Origin: Actinokineospora bangkokensis
Lineage (GTDB): Bacteria > Actinomycetota > Actinomycetes > Mycobacteriales > Pseudonocardiaceae
Length of the DNA stretch: 64,000 bases
Reading direction: 5' to 3'
Assembly: GCF_001940455.1 (NCBI RefSeq)
Contig: NZ_MKQR01000026.1
Location: forward strand, 430,351 to 494,350
How positions within the stretch are numbered: position 1 is the stretch's first letter; each line of letters starts with the position of its first letter. The position numbers were made by a program, and so were the translations under genes. The notes below the pieces were generated by a model. The model was not told the origin of the DNA, did not search any database, and saw only the letters and a list, made by a program, of their open reading frames with translations. Positions 19,356 through 28,299 of the stretch are shown here, in pieces.

Positions 19356-21305
19356 ATGGGTGGCACTGTACCGATCCACCACCCGAACGGCCCCGAACCA
19401 CCCGCGCCCGTCCCCCAGGTGACGCGGGTGCGCACGGCCGACCCGGGGGCCTTCGTCGGACGCGCGCCCGAGTTGTCCGAACTCTCCCGGTCGCTGGTCA
19501 GCGGGGTCCCCGTGGTCGTCTCGGGGCTGGGCGGGGTGGGCAAGACGGCGCTCGCGCGGCGGGCCGCCGCCGCCGCGCTCGACGCGGGCGCGTTCACCCG
19601 GGTGCTGTTCGTCGACCTGCACGGGTACGCGCCGGGCGGGGGCGTGCGCGCGGCCGACCTGTTCGCCCCGCTGCTGCGCGTGCTCGGCCTGCCGCACGGC
19701 GACATCCCGGCCGAGCGGTCCGAACAGGCCTCGGTCTACCCCGACTACCTGCACCACCTGGCGGGCACCGGTGAGCGCGTGCTGCTGGTGCTGGACAACG
19801 CCGCCTCCCGCGACCAGGTCCGCGACGTGCTGCCCCCGCCGCCGCACCAGGCCGTGATCACCAGCCGGGACACCCTCTTCGTCGACGGCGCCGCGCGGGT
19901 GCCGCTGCCGGTGCTGCCCCTGGCGGACGCGCACGCCGTCCTGGGCGAGCACCCCGACCTGGCCGACGTCGCGCTGGCCTGCGGGCGGCTGCCCCTGGCG
20001 CTGCGCGTCGCCGCCGCCCTGCTCGACGCCGACCCCGACCTCACCCCGGCCGCGCTCGCCGCGGAGCTGCGCGCGGCCCCGACCAGCGCGCTGACCTACG
20101 GCGACCTCGACGTCGGCACGGTGTTCGCCACCGCCCACCGCGGCCTGCTCGCCCGGGGGCAGGACACCGCCGCGCAGCTGCTCGTCGACCTCGCCCACGC
20201 CCCCGGCGACAGCCACGGCCTCGGCGCCGCGGCGGCCCTGCTCGGCTGCGCGCCACCCGCGGCCGTCCACGTCCTGCGCGCGCTGGAGCAGGCGCACCTG
20301 GCGCAGAAGGCAGCAGGCCGCTGGTCCCTGCACGACCTGGTGCGGCGCTACTTCACCGAGCACTCCCCCGAGGACCCCGACGCCACGGCCCGCCTGCTCC
20401 ACCACTACGGGCAGGAGCTGTTCGAGCGGACGGGCCAGCTCCAGACCGCCTCCGCTGAGGCGCTGAGCTGGTTCGACGCCGAGGCGCCCACGCTGGTCGC
20501 GGTGTTCCGGCGGGCCGCGGCGCTGGGGTCACCGGACTTCCCGGCGGCGGCGCTGGGCATGGGGCAGTTCTTCTACCTGCGCCACCTCCCCGACGAACGG
20601 GTCGAGCTGCTGCGCGCGGCCGTCGCGGCCACCGAGGACCCCGTGGTGCGCGCGACGCTGCGGGTCGACCTGGGGAACGCGCTGCTCGACGCGCGCGAGC
20701 ACCACGCCGCGGCCGAGGAGTTCCGAGCGGTGCTCGCGCACCTGCCGGACGACCCCCACGCGCCGCACTGGGAGCGCATGGCCTGGAGCGGGCTGGTCAC
20801 CGCCACCACCCGGGCCGGTGACGCCGACGGCGCCGCCCACGCCAGGGCCGGGCTCGCCGCCCACGCCGAGCGCGCGGCGGAGGTCTCCGGCGACGACGTC
20901 CTGACGATGAGCAGGCAGGCGATGGCGCTGCTGGACACCGGCGAGCACACGGCGGCCGAGACCCTGCTGCTGCGCGTGCTCGCGGAGCAGGCGGGTCCCA
21001 CCTGGAGCCGCGCGGTCACGCTGCTCACCCTGTCCACCTGCCGCCAACTGCGCGGCGACCACGCCGCGGCGACGACCACGGCCGAGGAGGGGCTGGCCAT
21101 CGCGCGCGCCCTGGGCGACGACAAGCTCACCGGCCGCTTGCTCGTGAACCTCGCGCTGTCCGCCACCCTGGAGCAGCGGTGGTCGCGCGCGGACGCGCTG
21201 CGCGCGGAGGTGCGCGCCATCCTCGACCGGGCGGACGACTCCCCCGACCTGGACGAGGTCCGGGCGGCGCTCGCCGGCGTCGACGAGCTACGCGCTCGGC
21301 GCTAG
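19356..21305 (+). CDS. STAND-family NB-ARC ATPase with TPR-like C-terminus
   Basis: A 649-residue signal-transduction ATPase. It has a P-loop GLGGVGKTAL (residues 57-66), a Walker B segment RVLLVLDNAA (141-150), the ITSRD sensor motif (168-172) and the GRLPLALRVAA motif of the ARC domain. The last 250 residues are Ala/Leu-rich helical repeats (for example ATLRVDLGNALLDAREHHAAAEEF) that look like tetratricopeptide repeats. The architecture matches the ATPase and TPR parts of AfsR/SARP regulators, but no N-terminal DNA-binding or BTAD domain is present. The ATG at 19356 follows a weak AGGGCGAAG; a longer upstream reading is Pro/Arg-rich and unlikely. It is transcribed away from nuo and ends inside the last codons of menJ. 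Its target is unknown. Confidence 0.85.
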   Translation: MGGTVPIHHPNGPEPPAPVPQVTRVRTADPGAFVGRAPELSELSRSLVSGVPVVVSGLGGVGKTALARRAAAAALDAGAFTRVLFVDLHGYAPGGGVRAADLFAPLLRVLGLPHGDIPAERSEQASVYPDYLHHLAGTGERVLLVLDNAASRDQVRDVLPPPPHQAVITSRDTLFVDGAARVPLPVLPLADAHAVLGEHPDLADVALACGRLPLALRVAAALLDADPDLTPAALAAELRAAPTSALTYGDLDVGTVFATAHRGLLARGQDTAAQLLVDLAHAPGDSHGLGAAAALLGCAPPAAVHVLRALEQAHLAQKAAGRWSLHDLVRRYFTEHSPEDPDATARLLHHYGQELFERTGQLQTASAEALSWFDAEAPTLVAVFRRAAALGSPDFPAAALGMGQFFYLRHLPDERVELLRAAVAATEDPVVRATLRVDLGNALLDAREHHAAAEEFRAVLAHLPDDPHAPHWERMAWSGLVTATTRAGDADGAAHARAGLAAHAERAAEVSGDDVLTMSRQAMALLDTGEHTAAETLLLRVLAEQAGPTWSRAVTLLTLSTCRQLRGDHAAATTTAEEGLAIARALGDDKLTGRLLVNLALSATLEQRWSRADALRAEVRAILDRADDSPDLDEVRAALAGVDELRARR

Positions 21306-22586
21306 CTTCGTGGCCGCGACGATCACCTTGTCGAAGGCGTCGCCGTCCTTGGGGTCGTACAGGCCCGCCAGCAGCTTGAGCACCAGCTTCATCAGCGTCT
21401 GCCGGGGCAGGCCGTACTTGGTGGCCACACCCATGACCGTCGGGTTGCCGATGAGCTTGGAGAAGACGTTGCCCAGCCGGTAGTAGCTGCCCAGGGCCTG
21501 CTTCATCGCCACCGGGTAGCCCTCCAGCGCGCGCTCGCGGGCCGGGCCCTCGGCGCGGGCCATCGCCTGCACGACGCACTGGGCGGCGATCTTGGCCGAC
21601 TCCATGGCGTAGCCGATGCCCTCGCCGTTGAACGGGTTCACCATGCCGCCCGCGTCACCGACCAGCAGCAGGCCGTCGCGGTAGTGCGGGGTGCGGTTGA
21701 AGCCCATGGGCAGCGCGGCGCCGCCGATCTTGCCCAGCGCGTTCTCCTCGCGGAAGCCCCACTCCTCGGGGGTGCCGTCCAACCAGGAGGTCAGCAGCTT
21801 GCGGTAGTCGGTGGAGCCGAAGGCCTTCGACGTCGACAGGATGCCCAGGCCGACGTTGACGGTGCCGTCGCCCATGCCGAAGATCCAGCCGTAGCCGGGC
21901 AGCAGCACCGGGTTCGCCGGGTCGGAGCGGTCCCACAGCTCCAGGTGCGACTCCAGGTAGTCGTCCTTGGACCGCGGCGAGGCGTAGTAGCGGCGCACCG
22001 CCACGCCCATCGGCCGCGACTCCACCTTGTCCAGGCCCACCGACAGCGCCAGCCGCGCCGACACCCCGTCGCAGGCCAGCACCAGTGGCGCCCGGTAGGT
22101 CACCGGCTGCTTGTCCGGGCCGACCTTGGCCTCCACCCCGACCACCCGGCCCGCGGCGTCGGTCACCGCGCCGGTGACGGTCGTCTGCTCCAGCAGCCGG
22201 GCCCCGGCCTGCTGGGCGGTGCGGGCCAGCATCTCGTCGAAGTCCTGGCGGGGGCGCACGACGCCGTAGGGCGGGAAGGTGGCCAGCTCGGGCCAGTCCA
22301 GCTCCAGCGTGGTGCCGCCGCCGACGACGCGCAGGCCGCGGTTGTGCAGCCAGCCCGCCTCCTCGCGGGTGTCGATGCCCAGGTCGATGAGCTGCTTGAC
22401 CCCGCGCGGGGTGAGCCCGTCGCCGCACACCTTCTCCCGCGGGAAGGTGCTCTTCTCCAGCAGCAGCACGTCGAGGCCCGCGCGGGCCAGGTAGGTCGCG
22501 GCGGTGGACCCGGCGGGCCCCGCCCCCACGACGATCACCTCGGCGTCCTCGCCCGCCCGTCGCCTGCTGATCGGAGAAGTCGTCAT
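21288..22586 (-). CDS. menJ: Geranylgeranyl reductase-family menaquinone reductase
   Basis: A 432-residue FAD-dependent oxidoreductase. The dinucleotide-binding motif VVGAGPAGSTAATYLARAG is at residues 19-37, with the linked glutamate in LLLEK. The second FAD motif VGDAGGMVNPFNGEGIGYAMES is near residue 300. In mycobacteria MenJ (Rv0561c) saturates one isoprene unit of the menaquinone side chain. The nearby menG, mannosyltransferase and polyprenyl synthase reproduce that neighbourhood, so MenJ is the likely identity. Its last 18 bases overlap the end of the convergent NB-ARC gene. Confidence 0.88.
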   Translation of the reverse strand: MTTSPISRRRAGEDAEVIVVGAGPAGSTAATYLARAGLDVLLLEKSTFPREKVCGDGLTPRGVKQLIDLGIDTREEAGWLHNRGLRVVGGGTTLELDWPELATFPPYGVVRPRQDFDEMLARTAQQAGARLLEQTTVTGAVTDAAGRVVGVEAKVGPDKQPVTYRAPLVLACDGVSARLALSVGLDKVESRPMGVAVRRYYASPRSKDDYLESHLELWDRSDPANPVLLPGYGWIFGMGDGTVNVGLGILSTSKAFGSTDYRKLLTSWLDGTPEEWGFREENALGKIGGAALPMGFNRTPHYRDGLLLVGDAGGMVNPFNGEGIGYAMESAKIAAQCVVQAMARAEGPARERALEGYPVAMKQALGSYYRLGNVFSKLIGNPTVMGVATKYGLPRQTLMKLVLKLLAGLYDPKDGDAFDKVIVAATKLAPSA

Positions 22587-22788
22587 GCCGCCGAGTCTAG
22601 GGCGTGTTCCGCGGGAGGGGGTGTCGGCGCGGTCCGCCGCGGGCGGGAAGAACGGGAACGGCGCTTGTGCGACCCGGGTGTTGTGAAACGGCCCCGCACC
22701 GGCCCACGATTCCCCCGTGGACCGCCCGGTCACCCGCACGCACCGACCGGTCCAGGAAGGCGCACGCCCGCAGGAAGGCGCACACCGC

Positions 22789-23448
22789 ATGCCCGAGCTG
22801 CTCGACCCCGGTTCCCCCGACGCCATCGACCGCGTGCCCCACCCCTTCCACCCCCACCCGGACGACGACGACCAGCCCCCCGCCCCCGAACTGCCGGTCG
22901 TCCACCCCGCGAGCGCCGCCCGCCTCGCCACCACCGCGGTGATCGCCGCCAACTGCGCCCTCACCCTGATCACCTCGTGGCAGTCCCTGCGCTCCCCCAG
23001 CGGCAGCACCCCCGCCGACGGCTGGGTCTGGGCCCTGGGCGTGCTCGCCTCCCTCGCCTGCTTCAGCCGCTGGCTGTGGCAGGCCAGGGCCAACGCCCAG
23101 CGCATCAGCCTGGCCCCGCACCGCCTCGACGCCCGCTGGATCCCGTGGTGCTGGTTCGTCCCCGGCGCCAACCTCGTCGTCCCGCCGGTGCTCGTCTCCG
23201 ACGTGTGGCGCGCCAGCCACCCCGACCTGCCCCCGGGCCCGCGCGACCTGCGGGCCGTGCGGTGGGGGCGGTGCATCGCGGTGGCGTGGGCGAGCTTCCT
23301 GCTGGCGCAGGTCGCCGTGGTGTTCGCGCCCACCCCGCTGTGGGGGCACGCGGTGTCGACACCGCTGACGCTGGTGTGCGGGGCCGCCGCCGTCTACGGG
23401 ATGCGGCGGGTCGACCGGTGGCAGACCGGGCGCGAACCCGTCCGCTGA
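22789..23448 (+). CDS. DUF4328 membrane protein
   Basis: A 219-residue protein with a hydrophilic Pro/Asp-rich N-terminus and about four membrane segments (ATTAVIAANCALTLITSW, WALGVLASLACFSRWLW, CIAVAWASFLLAQVAVVF, TPLTLVCGAAAVYGM). The segment RWLWQARANAQRISLAPHRLDARWIPWCWFVPGANLVVPP is the family signature of DUF4328. The ATG at 22789 is preferred to a GTG at 22717 because AGGAAGG lies ten bases before it. That site sits in a short direct repeat (two copies of CAGGAAGGCGCAC). Function unknown; it stands alone, divergent from menJ. Confidence 0.8.
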   Translation: MPELLDPGSPDAIDRVPHPFHPHPDDDDQPPAPELPVVHPASAARLATTAVIAANCALTLITSWQSLRSPSGSTPADGWVWALGVLASLACFSRWLWQARANAQRISLAPHRLDARWIPWCWFVPGANLVVPPVLVSDVWRASHPDLPPGPRDLRAVRWGRCIAVAWASFLLAQVAVVFAPTPLWGHAVSTPLTLVCGAAAVYGMRRVDRWQTGREPVR

Positions 23449-23456
23449 GCCCCGGC

Positions 23457-23515
23457 GGGGCTCAGGCACGACGGCGGAGCTCAGGGCTCGACAGCGGGGC
23501 TCAGGGCTTGACGGC
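23457..23515. repeat. Three tandem copies of a 19-20 base unit at the menG 3' end
   Basis: The unit GGGGCTCAGGxxxGACGGC occurs three times, with CTCAG at 23461, 23480 and 23500. The last copy contains the menG stop codon and its final codons; the other two lie just downstream. It looks like local slippage duplication of the gene end. Confidence 0.6.
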
Positions 23516-24187
23516 GCGGTGCAGGGCGACCACCCCGAAGGTCAGGTTGCGCCACTCGACCTCGGTCCAGCCCGCCTTGGCGACCATCTCCGCCACCGAC
23601 CGCTGGTCGTGCCAGTCGCGCATGGACTCCGCCAGGTAGGAGTAGGCCTCGGTGTTGCTGGAGAACGGCTTGGTCACCAGCGGCAGGGCCCTGAGCACGG
23701 TGTTGTGGTAGAGCCAGCGGACCGGGCGCAGCGGCGGCTGGGACACCTCGCAGACGACCAGGCGCCCGCCGGGGCGCACCACGCGCAGCATCTCGGCGAG
23801 GGCGTCGACGGTCGGCACCATGTTGCGCAGGCCGAAGCTCACGGTGACCGCGTCGAACGCGCCGGTGGCGAAGGGCAGGTGGAAGGCGTCGGCGGCGACG
23901 CGGGGCACGCCCCGGGCGGCGCCGCCGTGCAGCATCGGCAGGGAGAAGTCGGCGGCCACGCACCAGGCGCCGGAGCGGGCGTACTCCACGGTGGAGACGG
24001 CGGTGCCCGCGGCCAGGTCGAGGACCGCCTCGCCGGGGCGGGCGTCGAGGACGCGGCGGGTCTGCTCGCGCCACCGGCGGTCGAAGCCCAGGGTCATGAC
24101 CGTGTTCGTGCGGTCGTACCCCGCGGCGACCCCGTCGAACATCTGGGCGATGTCGTGCGGATCCTTGTCCAAACCGGCGCGCGCCAT
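23501..24187 (-). CDS. menG: Demethylmenaquinone methyltransferase
   Basis: A 228-residue class I SAM-dependent methyltransferase of the UbiE/MenG family. It catalyses the last step of menaquinone synthesis, methylation of demethylmenaquinone. It shows the family N-terminus [25 protein letters not shown], motif [13 protein letters not shown] (about residues 56-67), VSFGLRNM, and [17 protein letters not shown]. The length is normal for the family. It begins 23 bases after the mannosyltransferase on the same strand, so the two are probably cotranscribed, as in mycobacteria (Rv0557-Rv0558). Confidence 0.93.
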   Translation of the reverse strand: MARAGLDKDPHDIAQMFDGVAAGYDRTNTVMTLGFDRRWREQTRRVLDARPGEAVLDLAAGTAVSTVEYARSGAWCVAADFSLPMLHGGAARGVPRVAADAFHLPFATGAFDAVTVSFGLRNMVPTVDALAEMLRVVRPGGRLVVCEVSQPPLRPVRWLYHNTVLRALPLVTKPFSSNTEAYSYLAESMRDWHDQRSVAEMVAKAGWTEVEWRNLTFGVVALHRAVKP

Positions 24188-24210
24188 GTGCCGCAGCGTA
24201 CGAAAGCGGG

Positions 24211-25320
24211 TCAGGCGGCCTCGGCCCGGGTGCCACCGCGCACCTGCGCGTAGTGGCCCAGCAGCTCCTCGCACACCGCGGGCCAGCCCCGGTCGCGCAC
24301 CGACGCGCGGGCCGCGGCGCCCATCCGGCGGCGGGTCAGCGGGTCGGACAGCCGCTCGACGGCGGCGCGCACGTCGAAGGTCGCCGGGTCCAGGAGGAAG
24401 CCGGTGCGGCCGTGGTCAACCAGGTCGCGCGGGCCACCGGCGTCCGGGGCCACCACCGGCAGCCCGCAGGCCATCGCCTCCTGCACGGCCTGGCAGAACG
24501 TCTCGTGCGGGCCGGTGTGGACGAACACGTCCAGGCTCGCGTAGGCCTCGGCCAGCTCCACCCCGCCGCGGAAGCCGAGGAACGCCGCCCCGGGCAGCCG
24601 CGCGCGCAGCGCCGCCTCGTCCGGGCCCGCGCCGACGACGACCACCCGCACCCCGGGCACGCCGTTGAGCGCGGCCAGCCGGTGCACCTGCTTCTCCGGG
24701 GCCAGCCTGCCCACGTACCCGACCAGCAGCTCCCCGGCCGGGGCCAGCTCCGCGCGCAGCCGCCGGTCGAGGCGGCCGGGGTGGAACCGCGCGTGGTCGA
24801 CGCCCCGGCCCCACCGGTGCACCCGCGGGACGCCGTGCGCGGTCAGGTCCGCCACGGCGGCGGTGGACGGGGCCAGCGTGCGGTCCGCGCCCGCGTGCAG
24901 CCGCCGGATCCACCGCCAGGCCGCGCGCGACCCGCGGTGCAACCCGTACGACGCGGCGAACCCGGCCACGTCGGTCTGGTAGACCGCGACGGTGGGCACG
25001 CCGAGCCGGTGCGCGGCGCGCAGCCCGCCCGCGCCCAGCACGAACGGCGAGGCCAGGTGCACCACGTCGGGGTCGAAGGCGGCGATCTCGGCGTGCACCC
25101 GGGGGGTGGGCAGCCCGATCGGCAGCGAGGTGATCATCGGGACGTCGACGGCGGGCACCCGCGCGACCCTGGCGTGCCGGTAGCGGTCCGGACCGGCGCC
25201 GGGGGCGACGACGAGCGCGGCGTGACCGCGGCGCTCCAGGTGCTCGACCACCCGCAGCACGGAGTTGCTGACCCCGTTGACCTGCGGGAGGAAGCTCTCG
25301 GTGACGATGGCGACGCGCAC
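24211..25320 (-). CDS. mgtA: GT4-family glycosyltransferase, MgtA-like alpha-mannosyltransferase
   Basis: A 369-residue GT-B fold glycosyltransferase. The N-terminus [21 protein letters not shown] is characteristic of GDP-mannose-dependent mannosyltransferases. The donor-binding motif ([30 protein letters not shown], with two glutamates eight residues apart) is near residues 270-300, and [15 protein letters not shown] opens the C-terminal domain. Mycobacterial and corynebacterial MgtA mannosylates a glucuronosyl diacylglycerol, and its gene lies beside menG as here. The specific substrate is inferred from this context. Confidence 0.82.
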   Translation of the reverse strand: MRVAIVTESFLPQVNGVSNSVLRVVEHLERRGHAALVVAPGAGPDRYRHARVARVPAVDVPMITSLPIGLPTPRVHAEIAAFDPDVVHLASPFVLGAGGLRAAHRLGVPTVAVYQTDVAGFAASYGLHRGSRAAWRWIRRLHAGADRTLAPSTAAVADLTAHGVPRVHRWGRGVDHARFHPGRLDRRLRAELAPAGELLVGYVGRLAPEKQVHRLAALNGVPGVRVVVVGAGPDEAALRARLPGAAFLGFRGGVELAEAYASLDVFVHTGPHETFCQAVQEAMACGLPVVAPDAGGPRDLVDHGRTGFLLDPATFDVRAAVERLSDPLTRRRMGAAARASVRDRGWPAVCEELLGHYAQVRGGTRAEAA

Positions 25321-25475
25321 GGGTCCGACCGTCGCAGCCCCGGGGGACCCCCGCGTGGCAGCGGGGCGAACGCGCGCCGAACAGCCGGTGCCCCCGCGAA
25401 GCGTGACCCGCGCATCGCCCGTTCGTCACCTCGCGGTCGCGCGGCGGTCACCCGCGGTGGTCACCCTAGGTCGGC

Positions 25476-26294
25476 ATGACCCTCATGTCGCCCGGGCCGC
25501 GCGGCCAGGTGGACCCCGGGCTGCTCTCCCGGGCCCTGGAGACCGCGGGCAGGCTCGCCAACGACGCCACCGACGTGCTCGCCGCGACCGCCGGGCAGGG
25601 CGCCCTCCCGGCCGCCGCCGAGTCGCCGTTCGACTGGGTCACCGACACCGACCACACCCTGGAGCGGCACACCCGCCGCGTGCTCACCGCGGAGTTCCCG
25701 GGCATCCCGGTCACCAGCGCCCAGTTCGACGCCGACCCCGGCGCCCGCTACCGCTGGGTGGTCGACCCGGTCGACGGCACGGCCAACTACGCCGCGGGCA
25801 TCCCCTGGTGCGCCTACAGCCTGGCCCTGGTCGACGCCGAGGGCCCGGTGGTGGGCGTGGTCGCCGACCCGTTCCGGGGCCGCATCTACGCCGCCGCCCG
25901 GGGCCGGGGCGCCCGGGTCAACGGGGTCCGCATCGCCCTGCCCGACCGGCACTCGGTGCGCGGGGCCATCGTGTGCACCGAACTGGTGTCCGGGGGTCCG
26001 TGGCCGGGGCTGGCCGGTTTCATCGAGCGCGCGGGCGCCGCCGCCGCCCGGGTCCGCGTCCTGGGCTCCGCCGCCCTGGCCGTCGCCCAGGTCGCCCTGG
26101 GCCACGCCGCCGCCGCCGTGCTGCACGGCTGCCGCGAGCACGAGGTGGCCGCGGCGGTCGCCCTCGCCGCCGAGTCCGGGGCGGCCGTGCTGGACCGCCG
26201 CGGCAACGACGCGGTCGCCCTGCCCTCCGGCGGCCTGCTGGTGGCCGCCCCCGGGGTGGCCGAGCAGGCGCTGTCGTGGTGGCGCGGCGGGTGA
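25476..26294 (+). CDS. Inositol-monophosphatase-like protein with altered metal site
   Basis: A 272-residue protein with the fold signature of the IMPase/FBPase superfamily: DWVTDTDHTLE (residues 53-63) and WVVDPVDGTANYAAG (94-108). However, the family's GEE motif, which supplies a catalytic glutamate, is replaced by TSAQ (80-83), and the late WDxAAG motif by HEVAAA (222-227), with Glu in place of the metal-binding Asp. It may be inactive, use a different metal arrangement, or act on another substrate. The downstream hydrolase begins 41 bases later on the same strand. It is divergent from the mannosyltransferase. Confidence 0.82.
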   Translation: MTLMSPGPRGQVDPGLLSRALETAGRLANDATDVLAATAGQGALPAAAESPFDWVTDTDHTLERHTRRVLTAEFPGIPVTSAQFDADPGARYRWVVDPVDGTANYAAGIPWCAYSLALVDAEGPVVGVVADPFRGRIYAAARGRGARVNGVRIALPDRHSVRGAIVCTELVSGGPWPGLAGFIERAGAAAARVRVLGSAALAVAQVALGHAAAAVLHGCREHEVAAAVALAAESGAAVLDRRGNDAVALPSGGLLVAAPGVAEQALSWWRGG

Positions 26295-26335
26295 GCCCGG
26301 GTGGCGGTGTCGGTGGGGTGCGGCAGGCTGGGGGC

Positions 26336-27088
26336 ATGGAGAAGACCAGTTCGGCGGACGGCACCGAGATCGCGTTCGAGGTGCTGGGGTCCGGCCCGCC
26401 GGTGGTGCTGGTGGGCGGGGCGTTCCAGACCCGGCTCTCGCACCTGGCCCTGGCCCACCAGCTCGCCGGGGAGTTCACCGCCGTCGTCTACGACCGCCGC
26501 GGCCGCGGCGACAGCGGCGACAGCCCCCGCTACGCGGTCGACCGGGAGGTCGAGGACCTGCTGGCGGTGATCAGCGCGGCGGGCGGCGGCGCCCGCGTCT
26601 TCGGCATGTCCTCCGGCGCCGTCCTGGCCCTGCGCGCCGCGGCGGCCGCCGTGCCGGTGGTGCGGCTGGCCGCCTACGAGCCGCCCTTCCTGCCGTCCTC
26701 CCCCACCTTCGCCGACGAGCAGTCCGCCCGCATCGCCGCGGGCGACCGCGCCGCCGCCGTCCGCGCCTTCCTCCGCGTCACCGGCGTCCCCGACGAGGGC
26801 ATCGACCAGACCGCCCAGACCCCCGCCTGGTCCTACCTCGTCGACCTCGCCCACACCCTCCCCTACGACGCCCGCATCGTCGGCGACGGCACCCTCCCCG
26901 ACCTCTCCGCCACCACCGTCCCCACCCTCATCGCCCACGGCACCGCCAGCCCCACCACCATGGTCGACGCGGCCCGGGCCACCGCCGAGGCCGTCCCCGG
27001 CTCCCGCCTGCTGCCCCTGCCCGACCAGACCCACCACGTCGACGAGGCCGTCCTGGGCCCAGCCCTCCTGGACTTCTTCCGCGGGTAG
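26336..27088 (+). CDS. Alpha/beta-fold hydrolase
   Basis: A 250-residue predicted hydrolase. The core motifs are GPPVVLVGGAFQTR (oxyanion strand), VVYDRRGRGDSGDS, and the nucleophile elbow VFGMSSGAVLAL with Ser at about residue 92. A C-terminal His is present in DQTHHVDEAV. The usual acid position after the sixth strand reads HGTASPTT, with Ser where Asp is expected (HGTADP), so the catalytic acid must be elsewhere or absent. The ATG at 26336 has no strong ribosome site but is preceded by CAGGCT six bases upstream. Mycobacteria also have an alpha/beta hydrolase (bpoC) in their men region. Substrate unknown. Confidence 0.8.
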   Translation: MEKTSSADGTEIAFEVLGSGPPVVLVGGAFQTRLSHLALAHQLAGEFTAVVYDRRGRGDSGDSPRYAVDREVEDLLAVISAAGGGARVFGMSSGAVLALRAAAAAVPVVRLAAYEPPFLPSSPTFADEQSARIAAGDRAAAVRAFLRVTGVPDEGIDQTAQTPAWSYLVDLAHTLPYDARIVGDGTLPDLSATTVPTLIAHGTASPTTMVDAARATAEAVPGSRLLPLPDQTHHVDEAVLGPALLDFFRG

Positions 27089-27155
27089 GTCGCGTTCCAC
27101 GGCCCGGCCACCCCTGCCCGGGCACGCCACCCTCTCGTAGGAGGGGACTGGGGTG

Positions 27156-27680
27156 TCAGTCGAGCGTTCCGCGCATCGACCCGACCTGCCCCCAGGCCTG
27201 GTCGTCCGCCCGGGCCCGCAGGCGTGCGCACTCCTGCAAGGCGCGGTCCCGCTCGTCGCGGGCGGCGCGCAGGTCCCGGGCACCGGTCTCGATCGCGCGC
27301 GCGAGGTCGGCGGTGAGGCGGCGGACCTCGGCGCGCAGGGACTCCACCGCATCGGCGCGGCTGTCCACCGCGATCAACCGCGCCCAAGCGTCGAGCCACT
27401 CGCCCAGCTCGTCCTCGGGCACCCCGCACACGGCCAGGTAGGCCACCAGGAAGCCGCGCTGGGGCAGTTCCCCCGCCAGCACCTGACCGACCTTGGTGCG
27501 GCCGAACCTGCCTCCGGAGGCGGCGGCGATCGCGCGGTTCGACGGTGCACCCGCGAGCCTGCGGACCTGGTCAAGGCACCGCGCGAGGTCCGCGGCCGTG
27601 CGCACGCGGTCGAGCGGGACGGTCGAGGTGTCGATGGCGGGCCCTGGTGTGAGCGGGCCGGTCAACGGGGCGCGGGGCAC
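27156..27680 (-). CDS. HTH protein with coiled-coil tail
   Basis: A 174-residue protein. Residues about 28-92 (CLDQVRRLAGAPSNRAIAAASG, then RTKVGQVLAGELPQRGFLVAYLAVCG and WLDAWARL) match the Xre-type helix-turn-helix module that often precedes NB-ARC or WD40 domains in actinobacteria. Here it is free-standing and followed by a heptad-rich coiled coil (about 110-160). The GTG start has GGAG six bases upstream. It is the last gene of a four-gene minus-strand operon with type VII secretion substrate-like proteins. It may regulate that operon, which is inference. Confidence 0.7.
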   Translation of the reverse strand: MPRAPLTGPLTPGPAIDTSTVPLDRVRTAADLARCLDQVRRLAGAPSNRAIAAASGGRFGRTKVGQVLAGELPQRGFLVAYLAVCGVPEDELGEWLDAWARLIAVDSRADAVESLRAEVRRLTADLARAIETGARDLRAARDERDRALQECARLRARADDQAWGQVGSMRGTLD

Positions 27681-27693
27681 GCGGGTCTCCAGT

Positions 27694-28299
27694 TCAGCCG
27701 TGCCAGGGGATGAGGGTGTCGCGGGGGCTGGTGAGCACCGCCGCTGCGAGCGAGCCGTCCGGCGGCGGGGGCGTGCGCCCCGCGACCGGAACGGGTTCGG
27801 CGGGTGGCGGCTCCGGGTCGGGGAGCAGGTCGAGGTCGACCTCCGGCCAGCGGATCGCCTGCTCGGCGGGTGGCCGACCGGTGGGTCTCGGTGGCGGGGG
27901 TGGCGGGGGTGGCGACCGGCGGGGGCGCTGCACGCCCAGCTCGTCGAGCGCGGTCGCCGCGCTCAGCAGCTCCGCGATGACGCGGTCCCTGGCGGGACCG
28001 CGCTCGGCGGCCAGGTGCGGGAAGTCCTCGGCGAGCTTGGGCAGCTCGTAGAGGAAAGTGCTGAAGCCCGTGACCCCCCGCGTGACCCGACCGTGCGTGT
28101 CGCGCAACCGCTCCCACTCGGTGTCCAGACCGAGTCGAACCGCGTCAGCGGCGTCGCGGGCCTGGCCCGACCAGTGCTCCGCGGCGGTGCGCTCGCCGAG
28201 CGACTCGCTCTCCGCGACGACGCCGTCGAGGTGCTGCATCGTCTCGGCGAGGATGCGGAGCCGGTTGCGCTCCCCGCCCGGGCTCGGCAGCTCAGTCAC
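27694..28299 (-). CDS. Helical, Pro-rich protein of a type VII substrate-like module
   Basis: A 201-residue protein. The first 120 residues are helical (TMQHLDGVVAESESLGERTAAEHWSGQARDAADAVRLGLDTEWERL) and resemble the helical hairpin of WXG100-superfamily proteins, with HWSG at the turn position. The rest is Pro-rich (eight prolines in a row in RRSPPPPPPPPRP) and probably disordered. The GTG start overlaps the upstream EspC-like gene by eight bases. No catalytic motif was seen. It may be a secreted partner or chaperone; this is inference from size, helix pattern and context. Confidence 0.6.
   Translation of the reverse strand: MTELPSPGGERNRLRILAETMQHLDGVVAESESLGERTAAEHWSGQARDAADAVRLGLDTEWERLRDTHGRVTRGVTGFSTFLYELPKLAEDFPHLAAERGPARDRVIAELLSAATALDELGVQRPRRSPPPPPPPPRPTGRPPAEQAIRWPEVDLDLLPDPEPPPAEPVPVAGRTPPPPDGSLAAAVLTSPRDTLIPWHG

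Noticed and set aside
22660..22700. TTGTG-containing sequence upstream of the DUF4328 gene as a Rex site
   Set aside because: Only single half-sites occur (TTGTGCG and TTGTGAAAC) and the matching inverted half is missing.
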